Assembly (NCBI GenBank): GCA_030690515.1 | Contig: JAUYGP010000348.1 | Location: 1-8,131, forward strand | Length of the DNA stretch: 8,131 nucleotides | Direction of reading: 5' to 3' | Source of the DNA: Giesbergeria sp. | Lineage (GTDB): Bacteria > Pseudomonadota > Gammaproteobacteria > Burkholderiales > Burkholderiaceae_C | Shown: in pieces, positions 1 through 4,915 of the stretch | Position numbering within the stretch: the stretch's first letter is position 1 | Layout: the number at the start of each line of letters is the position of its first letter | The notes under the pieces: generated by a model | What the model was told of the DNA's origin: nothing | Databases searched by the model: none | Seen by the model: only the letters and a program-made list of their open reading frames with translations | Made by a program: the position numbers and the translations under genes

Positions 1-444
1 CGGCACCCCGGCGTGCAGCATGTAAGCCACTGGCGGGTTGACCCACTTCATGCTCGGGCTGGACCCGGCAGGCCGGTCGGTGGCGCGGTGGGCAAACTTG
101 GCCCCGGCCGGGCGTGCAGCGCAGAACGCTGCAAAGGTGTCTCGAATCTCGGTACGCGAGAGCTGGCCGTAGCGCCGCATGCAGGCCTCCCAATCCTGTG
201 GCCAACCGAGCTGCTGCACCAGTTCACGGGGCAGGCCCAAAGGCAGGTCAAAGCCACCCACCCAATGCCCCGGCACCGCCAGCCAGCGGCCCAGCGCCTC
301 CAGGGTTTCAAAAATCTGTAGCGACTGCAGGCGCACGCGCGTACCCGCACGTTCGCCCAGGGCCATCACAATGGGTTTGCGCGGGCCGGGGCTGCTGGAG
401 AAATCCACGCCCAGCAGCAGCGGCCGGTCCTGCATGCCGTTCAT
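1..444 (-). CDS. DUF429 family protein (predicted RNase H-fold nuclease), C-terminus cut off by window edge
   Basis: The reading frame is open from an ATG at 444 to the window edge and gives 148 residues, so the 3' part is missing. The start reads LLLGVDFSSSPG (Asp14 in the first strand), followed by a GGFDLPLGLPREL stretch (Asp66). Near the visible end come AHRATDRPAGSSPSMKWVNPP and YMLHAG. This pattern fits the DUF429 family, predicted to have an RNase H-like fold with acidic active-site residues; Asp14 is the likely first one. The biochemical role is not known to me. The start codon overlaps the stop of the upstream transporter gene (ATGA), so the two are probably translated together. A second ATG at 435 has a better spaced GGGA before it and could be the real start. 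Family assignment is from remembered similarity; function is unproven. Confidence 0.75.
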   Translation of the reverse strand, partial: MNGMQDRPLLLGVDFSSSPGPRKPIVMALGERAGTRVRLQSLQIFETLEALGRWLAVPGHWVGGFDLPLGLPRELVQQLGWPQDWEACMRRYGQLSRTEIRDTFAAFCAARPAGAKFAHRATDRPAGSSPSMKWVNPPVAYMLHAGVP

Positions 445-1322
445 CCCAATGCCAGGGCGGTCACACCCAAGGCAATGCACGCAGCGCCCACAACGCGCGC
501 CAGCCGGTCGCCCTCGCCCAGCAGATGCCCCCCGATCAGCGCAGCAAACAGCATGGACACCTCCCGCGCTGGCGCCACATGCGACAGCGGCGCCTGTTGC
601 ATGGCGTACAGCACCAACACATAGGCCACCGGGCTGACGGCACCCACCAGCAGCGCATAGCGCCACTGCACGCGCCACAGCACGGCGGCGGTTGGCAGGT
701 CGCGCAGCACGACGGGAGCCAGCAAGGCCACGCGCACAAAGTTGCCCATGTAATCGATCAGGATGGGTGACATCAGCAGCACCTTGACGGCATAGCCATC
801 GACCACCGTGTAACTGGCGATGAACAGGCCGGTGAGTAAACCGTAGGCGATGCCCTTGTGCACGCGAGCACGCGCCTGCGGGTCGTGGGCGGCGCGCAGC
901 AACCCCGGCCCACCGGCGATCAGGAACACGCCACCCACCACGCCCGCAATACCCAGCAAACCCAGCACCGTGATCTGCTCGCCCAGCAGCATGATGGCCA
1001 CCAGCGACGACAAAAGAGGCCCAGAGCCCCGCGCCAGCGGATACACCACCGTGAGGTCGGCCTTGCGGTAGCCGCGCAGCAAGATGACGTAATACAGCAC
1101 ATGCAGCACGCCGCTCACGCCAACGATGGCCCATTCACGCACGCCCCACAGCGGCACAACGCTGCGCCCCACCCACCAGCCCAGCGGTGCCCAGAAAAGC
1201 ATCATCAGCACCGCCGTAAAAAACGCAAAGCGCGCGTCGCCACCCGCCTTCTTTGCGACGATGTTCCAGCCGGCATGGATCAGACCGGCCAGGATGATGA
1301 GAGCGAAAGCAGTGGGGGTCAC
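441..1322 (-). CDS. EamA/DMT-superfamily transporter
   Basis: The 293-residue protein is almost entirely hydrophobic, with about ten predicted inner-membrane helices, the usual size for the EamA (drug/metabolite transporter, RhaT-like) family. The internal duplication is visible: YPLARGSGPLLSSLVAIMLLGE at residues 94-115 and APAREVSMLFAALIGGHLLGE at 250-270 are the equivalent helix of each half, both with an Arg followed later by LLGE. The substrate cannot be told from sequence; family members export amino acids, metabolites or drugs. The start is a GTG at 1322; I see no earlier in-frame start and no good Shine-Dalgarno, the leader being pyrimidine-rich. A terminator-like hairpin ends about ten bases before the start, so expression may depend on readthrough. 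The stop overlaps the start of the DUF429 gene by ATGA, pointing to a shared transcript. Confidence 0.88.
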   Translation of the reverse strand: MTPTAFALIILAGLIHAGWNIVAKKAGGDARFAFFTAVLMMLFWAPLGWWVGRSVVPLWGVREWAIVGVSGVLHVLYYVILLRGYRKADLTVVYPLARGSGPLLSSLVAIMLLGEQITVLGLLGIAGVVGGVFLIAGGPGLLRAAHDPQARARVHKGIAYGLLTGLFIASYTVVDGYAVKVLLMSPILIDYMGNFVRVALLAPVVLRDLPTAAVLWRVQWRYALLVGAVSPVAYVLVLYAMQQAPLSHVAPAREVSMLFAALIGGHLLGEGDRLARVVGAACIALGVTALALG

Positions 1323-1334
1323 GAACCGGGGAGA

Positions 1335-1360
1335 AAAAGAAAAAGGCCGCTGCTGCGACC
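1335..1360 (-). terminator. Terminator-like hairpin with T-tract immediately before eamA-type gene
   Basis: On the minus strand GGTCGC (1360-1355), loop AGCA, and GCGGCC (1350-1345) form a six-pair stem with one T-G wobble, followed at once by TTTTTCTTTTT. This has the form of a Rho-independent terminator for the folE-BLUF transcript. Its T-tract ends about a dozen bases before the GTG start of the transporter gene, leaving no room for a promoter between them, so it could equally be an attenuator. The fold is read by eye; no energy was calculated. Confidence 0.5.
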
Positions 1361-1364
1361 CTCC

Positions 1365-1414
1365 AGGAGACTGTCGGACTTGGAAATCGTCGGCTCCAAG
1401 TCCGACAGCCTCCT
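1365..1414. repeat. Near-perfect palindrome with 20-bp stem
   Basis: The arm 1365-1384 (core CTGTCGGACTTGGA) is matched in reverse complement by 1395-1414 (core TCCAAGTCCGACAG). Nineteen of twenty positions pair; the only mismatch is 1370/1409. The loop, 1385-1394, is AATCGTCGGC. The arm outer ends read AGGAG and CTCCT. No T-tract follows on either side, so it is not a simple terminator. The form is that of a REP-type intergenic element or a protein-binding operator. I have a faint impression that the GTCGGACTTG core recurs in Acidovorax-like genomes, but cannot confirm it here. Confidence 0.75.
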
Positions 1415-1430
1415 AGAACAACAGGATGGC

Positions 1431-1557
1431 AAAAAGTGGGGCAATTTGCGTAGCGAGCCCGCCTAGTCTGGGTCGATGCGCGAAGCCGTACTCCCGTACG
1501 GCGAGCACAGCAGGCCCGGAATCGGCTGGCGCAGTAGCAAAGTGCCCCGCTTTTTTA
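1431..1557. repeat. Long imperfect palindrome with central hairpin (REP/MITE-like)
   Basis: The left end AAAAAGTGGGGCAATTTGC (from 1431) matches the reverse complement of the right end, AAAAAGCGGGGCACTTTGC (from 1555), with only two differences in 19. Similarity continues more weakly inwards, with several T/C differences that would still pair as G-U in RNA. At the exact centre is a perfect hairpin: GCCGTAC (1485-1491), loop TCCC, GTACGGC (1496-1502). The A-tracts become T-tracts on the other strand at both ends, so either strand would give a stem followed by U's, as in a bidirectional terminator. The right end overlaps the stop codon (TAA, 1557-1555) of the BLUF gene. It codes for no protein I can recognise. 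Confidence 0.65.
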
Positions 1558-1977
1558 TGCTCTGCCGATGATGGAGGCGGTGGCCATGAGTTCTTCGAGC
1601 AGCGCAAACGACACCTTGCCCGACACCGCATACGGGTCGAGCTCGGGCTTCTCGGAATACTTGAGCAGGATGGAGTGGTTGATCTTGGAGAGATTCACCT
1701 GCCCCATGGTCCAGCCACCAAAGCGCCTTTCGGCAATTTCTTCGTAGTGCAGCAGCTCCACATCTTTGTGGCGCGGGTCGCGCTGGATGTGGCCGTAGAG
1801 CTCGTTCACCGCCGGACGACCGCCCTCGATGGCCTGCAGAAAAACCCCGCCTCCGTAGCACAGGATGCCGGTGATACCGCAGCCCGGGTTGTGCTGTCGG
1901 GACTGCATCAGAATGGCTTCGATGGCGGCGGCAGAGGTGTCCACTGCGCGGCTGGCATAGAGCAGGCGTACCAACAT
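1555..1977 (-). CDS. Short BLUF-domain blue-light sensor
   Basis: A 140-residue stand-alone BLUF protein that should bind FAD and respond to blue light by rearranging hydrogen bonds around the flavin. The key residues are present: Tyr7 (LLYASR), Asn30, Gln48 in GGGVFLQAIEG, and Trp89/Met91 in GGWTMG; the Gln-Trp-Met spacing matches that of AppA and PixD as I recall them. GITGIL (35-40) is also typical. The last 40 residues form the usual C-terminal helical cap, and there is no output domain, so it must act through a partner protein. The ATG at 1977 lies two bases after the folE stop, with GGAAAG at 1991-1986 as ribosome site; the frame is open further upstream but that part is antisense-like shadow inside folE. 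Its transcript is almost certainly shared with folE. The partner is unknown. Confidence 0.93.
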   Translation of the reverse strand: MLVRLLYASRAVDTSAAAIEAILMQSRQHNPGCGITGILCYGGGVFLQAIEGGRPAVNELYGHIQRDPRHKDVELLHYEEIAERRFGGWTMGQVNLSKINHSILLKYSEKPELDPYAVSGKVSFALLEELMATASIIGRA

Positions 1978-1979
1978 GG

Positions 1980-2705
1980 TCAGTTCTTTCCGGGGATGAG
2001 AGACAAAAATTCGCGGCGCAGCGATGGGTCCTTGAGGAACACACCGCGCATCACGGAGTTGATCATCTTGCTGTCCATCTCGCGCACACCGCGCCAGGAC
2101 ATGCAGAAATGACTGGCTTCCATGACGATGGCCAGGCCGTCGGGCTGGGTTTTTTCCATGATGAGGTCGGCCAATTGCACCACGGCTTCCTCCTGGATCT
2201 GTGGCCGGCCCATGATCCAGTCCACCAGACGCGCGTACTTGGACAGGCCGATCACGTTGGTGTGCTCGTTGGGCATGACACCAATCCAGATCTTGCCGAT
2301 CACCGGGCAAAAATGGTGGCTGCAGGCACTGCGCACCGTGAGCGGGCCCACGATCATCAGCTCGTTCAGGTGCTCGGCGTTCGGAAACTCGGTGATCGGT
2401 GGCTGGGGCACGTAGCGGCCCTTGAACACCTCGTTGAGGTACATTTTGGCCACGCGGCGCGCGGTGTTCTGGGTGTTGTGGTCGGTGTCGGTATTGATGA
2501 CCAGGCTGTCGAGCACACCCTGCATCTTGACCTCGACCTCGTCCAGCAAAGCCGCTAGTTCGTCCGGCTGGATGAACTCGGCAATGTTGTCGTTCGCGTT
2601 GAAGCGCTTGCGCGCTGCGACGAGCCGCTCACGGATCTTGACGGAAACAGGAACCCCTTCATCCCGGGGATCGGGCGCCATGTCGGCTGCAGTTGGTCTG
2701 GACAT
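1980..2705 (-). CDS. folE: GTP cyclohydrolase I (type IA)
   Basis: Catalyses GTP to 7,8-dihydroneopterin triphosphate plus formate, the first step of tetrahydrofolate synthesis, in the cytoplasm; the family enzyme is a toroidal decamer with zinc. In this 241-residue form the zinc ligands are Cys128 and His131 (SACSHHFCP) and Cys201 (ASHFCMSWRGV). Also seen are VGPLTVRS before the zinc site, NVIGLSKYARLVDW (150-163) and RPQIQEE (167-173), all FolE signatures. The MSWRGVRE and VGPLTVRSACSHHFCP wording differs from the E. coli enzyme. I chose ATG 2705; a GTG at 2735 would add ten residues (MAFDRWYHAS) but sits almost on a possible transcription start, and an ATG at 2681 is also possible. No clear Shine-Dalgarno precedes any of them. 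It is followed after 2 bp by the BLUF gene. Confidence 0.95.
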   Translation of the reverse strand: MSRPTAADMAPDPRDEGVPVSVKIRERLVAARKRFNANDNIAEFIQPDELAALLDEVEVKMQGVLDSLVINTDTDHNTQNTARRVAKMYLNEVFKGRYVPQPPITEFPNAEHLNELMIVGPLTVRSACSHHFCPVIGKIWIGVMPNEHTNVIGLSKYARLVDWIMGRPQIQEEAVVQLADLIMEKTQPDGLAIVMEASHFCMSWRGVREMDSKMINSVMRGVFLKDPSLRREFLSLIPGKN

Positions 2706-2747
2706 GGACGCATGGTACCAGCGATCAAACGCCACCGTTTTTCAGGG

Positions 2748-2776
2748 TTTTTAGGCCTCTAGAGCTTACCCAACAA
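2748..2776 (-). promoter_or_regulatory. Possible weak sigma-70 promoter for folE-BLUF
   Basis: On the minus strand TTGTTG (2776-2771) and TAAAAA (2753-2748) are 17 bases apart, giving a weak -35/-10 pair whose start site would fall near 2741, about 35 bases before the chosen folE ATG. Both hexamers match the consensus only partly, and the -35 lies inside a palindromic repeat, so this is a suggestion only. Confidence 0.25.
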
Positions 2777-2802
2777 GCGCAAGCAGCTATGAATTACATA
2801 GC
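2752..2802. repeat. Comamonadaceae-type intergenic palindromic repeat
   Basis: The stretch reads AGGCCTCTAGAGCTTACC, then CAACAAGCGCAAGCAGCTAT. It resembles a dispersed intergenic element that I recall from Comamonadaceae genomes (form: GCCTCTAGCGCTTATTCATC, then AAGCGCAAGCAGCTAT). It holds two small hairpins: GCTT (2764-2767) with AAGC (2775-2778), extended outwards except for an A at 2763 opposite G 2779; and GCTATG (2786-2791) with CATAGC (2797-2802) around AATTA. It fills most of the 114-bp gap between clsB and folE. The family memory cannot be checked here. Confidence 0.6.
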
Positions 2803-2819
2803 ATTCCGTCACCTGCACA

Positions 2820-4037
2820 TCAATAGCGACTGCCCGAGAGCCACAGCGCCAGCCGCACCAGCACAAAGGCCACGCGGTCCAGCACCCGCTCGCGCCAGGT
2901 GCGCTCGGCATAGCGCGCAGGATCCAGACCCCGGCCCTCGTGCTGCATGGCATGCTCCAGCCGCGCCCGCAACTCGGCTGCAAAGGCGGCATCTTCAACC
3001 ACCACATTGGCTTCACGCGCGAGCAGCAGACTGAGCGGATCGAGATTGGAGGAGCCCACCGTGGCCCAGGGCTTGGCGCCCAGGGCATCGATCACCGCCA
3101 CCTTGGCGTGCAGAAAACTCGGCTCATACTCATGGATCTCGATCCCGGCCCTGAGCAGCGCGCCATACACCGGGCGCGCCGCGTGGTACTGCATGAAGTA
3201 TTCGTACCGCCCCTGCAGCAGCAGACGCACCCGTACACCCCGGCGGGCCGCCATGACCAACGCACGGCGCAGCTTGCCGCCCGGCAGAAAGTAGGCGTTG
3301 GCGATGATGATTTCCTCACGCGCCGCGCCAATCGCGCGGCGGTAGGCCTTCTCGATGCGGGTGCGGTTGCGCACGTTGTCACGCAACAGCAAGGCGGCAC
3401 GGATGCCGCTGCGGTTGTCGAACGCCTCCGCTGCGTGCTGCGCCGCACCGGCTGCGCGCAGGGACTGCAAAGCCTTGGGCAGATGGCGCTGGCGCACGTC
3501 GCGCACGGCCTGCATACGCCACCACAGCTGCTCCATGGCATCGCTGGCGGGCAGCACCAGGCTACCGGTGACCACCACCGCAAAGTCAAGCCGCGGCGCG
3601 GTCAGAACGCCATAGTTGGGATCATGAAAATCGTCCAGTACGTTGATACCGCCACAAAACAACAGGTGCCCATCGACCACGCACATTTTGCGATGCAGGC
3701 GGCGCCAACGCTGCGGCAACAACAGCCCCAGGGGACCGAGCGGCGAATACACCTGCACTTGCACGCCCGCACTGCGCATGCGATCGGCCCATGCCTGCGG
3801 CAAGCGGCCCGTGCCCACACCATCGACCACGAGGTGCACGCGCACACTCCGCTGGGCGGCACGCATCAGGGCCTCGGCCACCTTCGCGCCGGAATCCGTG
3901 AAGTCAAAAATATAGGTCTCGAACTGGATATCGGCCAGTGCCGCATCCATGGCCTCGATGAGTGCTGGAAAAAACTCCTGCGTACCCTGGAGCAGCCGTA
4001 TCTGGTGATCCTGGGCAAAGTCGGGGGTCTGGGCCAT
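2820..4037 (-). CDS. clsB: Cardiolipin synthase B (phospholipase D superfamily)
   Basis: Makes cardiolipin at the inner membrane by phosphatidyl transfer, as known for the ClsB (YbhO) branch. The 405-residue length is close to E. coli ClsB. Both HKD catalytic motifs are intact: His115-x-Lys117-x4-Asp122 (HRKMCVVDG) followed by GGIN, and His310-x-Lys312-x4-Asp317 (HAKVAVID) followed by GSSNLDP (328-334). There are no N-terminal membrane helices, which separates it from ClsA; a hydrophobic C-terminal stretch (about 388-400, VAFVLVRLALWL) may associate with the membrane. The ATG at 4037 shares its A with the TGA of the upstream YbhP-like gene (TGATG), so translation is coupled; a TTG one codon earlier is unlikely. 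The same pair, ybhP-clsB, is neighbouring in E. coli, which strengthens the call. Confidence 0.92.
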   Translation of the reverse strand: MAQTPDFAQDHQIRLLQGTQEFFPALIEAMDAALADIQFETYIFDFTDSGAKVAEALMRAAQRSVRVHLVVDGVGTGRLPQAWADRMRSAGVQVQVYSPLGPLGLLLPQRWRRLHRKMCVVDGHLLFCGGINVLDDFHDPNYGVLTAPRLDFAVVVTGSLVLPASDAMEQLWWRMQAVRDVRQRHLPKALQSLRAAGAAQHAAEAFDNRSGIRAALLLRDNVRNRTRIEKAYRRAIGAAREEIIIANAYFLPGGKLRRALVMAARRGVRVRLLLQGRYEYFMQYHAARPVYGALLRAGIEIHEYEPSFLHAKVAVIDALGAKPWATVGSSNLDPLSLLLAREANVVVEDAAFAAELRARLEHAMQHEGRGLDPARYAERTWRERVLDRVAFVLVRLALWLSGSRY

Positions 4038-4774
4038 CAAAGCCTGAATTCAGCAATCAGCGGCAAATGGTCGGACATGCGCCACCAGATGCGTCCGCGC
4101 GGCACATGCAGGCCCAGCGGGGTCAGGCCACGCACATAGACATGATCGAGCTGCGCCAGAGGAAGCCGCGCCGGGTAGGTGAAAGCGCGGGCGTCGTCAA
4201 ACTCATACAGACCAAAACCCGCCAGCATGCGCTTGATCTGCAGACCCCAATCGTTGAAATCCCCGGCCACCACCAGCGGCGCGCCCGTGGGTACTTCACG
4301 CTCGATGAAACGCTGGAGTTGTGCAATCTGCCTTACACGGCTGCCCGGGATGAGCCCCAGGTGCACGACGATGACGTGCACCTGGCGGCCATGCGCTCCC
4401 ACTTCCACATGCAGCAGGCCGCGTTGCTCGAACCGGTGGTCGGAGATGTCTTCGTGCTGGTGGCCAATGACCGGCCAGCGCGTGAGCAGCGCGTTGCCGT
4501 GCTCACCATGCTTGGTGAAAGCATTGGTGCGGTACACCGCCTCGTAGCCCTCGGGCGCCAGAAACTCGGCCTGGGGCACATCAGGCCAGCGCTGGAAATA
4601 CGCCGCCTCGCGCCGGTGCAGTCCGCGCACCTCCTGCAGGCAGACGATGTCGGCATCGAGCTGCTCCACGGCCAGACCCAGGTTGTGGATCTCCAGCCGA
4701 CGCGCCGGGCCAAGGCCTTGCACGCCCTTGTGGATGTTGTACGTGGCCACCCGCAAAATATCGTCGTTTTCCAT
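4037..4774 (-). CDS. YbhP-like endonuclease/exonuclease/phosphatase family protein
   Basis: A 245-residue member of the metal-dependent EEP fold (DNase I/AP endonuclease/sphingomyelinase type). The active-site pattern is complete: Asn13 (ATYNIHKG), Glu48 (VCLQEV), His138 (VVHLGL), Asp172 and Asn174 (AGDFNDW), Asp210-His211 (LDHVYV), and Asp235-His236 (SDHLPL). The NIHKG and HGNALL wording and the coupling to clsB match E. coli YbhP; the substrate is unproven and could be a phospholipid-related phosphodiester rather than DNA. I chose ATG 4774, preceded by GGAGAA seven bases away, because homologues begin shortly before the NIHKG motif. A GTG at 4858 would add 28 residues and has an even better AGGAGG at 4873-4868, so a longer form is possible. 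There is no signal peptide in the short form. Confidence 0.88.
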   Translation of the reverse strand: MENDDILRVATYNIHKGVQGLGPARRLEIHNLGLAVEQLDADIVCLQEVRGLHRREAAYFQRWPDVPQAEFLAPEGYEAVYRTNAFTKHGEHGNALLTRWPVIGHQHEDISDHRFEQRGLLHVEVGAHGRQVHVIVVHLGLIPGSRVRQIAQLQRFIEREVPTGAPLVVAGDFNDWGLQIKRMLAGFGLYEFDDARAFTYPARLPLAQLDHVYVRGLTPLGLHVPRGRIWWRMSDHLPLIAEFRL

Positions 4775-4915
4775 AAACACATTCTCCACCACCTTCCAGC
4801 CGTGCGCCACGGCGCTGCGGGTCTTCCCAGGGCAGGCGGCGGGTGGGCCGACATACACTCAGGGCATCCTCCTACATCGGGCGGGCAGCCCACTGCCCTC
4901 GCACCACCACAGTCC
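4775..4915. promoter_or_regulatory. Divergent intergenic region between the YbhP-like and REC-TPR genes
   Basis: These 141 bp must hold the promoters of both the ybhP-clsB operon (minus) and the receiver-TPR gene (plus). I see no convincing -35/-10 pair on either strand. Two short perfect inverted repeats are present: GCCGTG/CACGGC (4799-4804 and 4808-4813) in the leader of the YbhP-like gene, and GGGCAG/CTGCCC (4883-4888 and 4893-4898) shortly before the start of the receiver-TPR gene. They may be leader hairpins or operators. On the minus strand a consensus AGGAGG lies at 4873-4868, nine bases before a GTG at 4858. Confidence 0.4.

Noticed and set aside
114..770. Plus-strand open frames of 150-220 codons across the left end
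   Set aside because: They overlap the transporter and DUF429 genes in antisense and have Pro/His/Gln/Arg-rich translations without domains.
1385..1394. ACGA in the minus-strand loop of the palindrome, as in guanidine-II riboswitch hairpins
   Set aside because: That riboswitch needs two short stems with ACGR tetraloops; here there is a single long stem with a 10-base loop, so the match is chance.
1400..1414. AGGAGG on the minus strand at 1414-1409 as a ribosome site of a leader peptide
   Set aside because: No ATG follows at a usable distance, and the bases are explained as one arm of the 20-bp palindrome.
1978..2310. N-terminal extension of the BLUF protein into folE
   Set aside because: The extra residues are a shifted-frame reading of folE; the BLUF fold begins right at the ATG at 1977, which has a ribosome site.
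2940..4139. A 399-residue open frame on the plus strand opposite clsB
   Set aside because: It lies antisense to a gene with two intact catalytic motifs, its translation is rich in His/Gln/Arg low-information stretches, and it shows no domain. Long antisense frames are common in high-GC DNA.
3962..4915. A 318-codon in-frame upstream extension of the receiver-TPR gene
   Set aside because: It is antisense to the YbhP-like gene and the receiver domain starts normally soon after ATG 4916, so the open frame is a composition effect rather than a real N-terminal domain.
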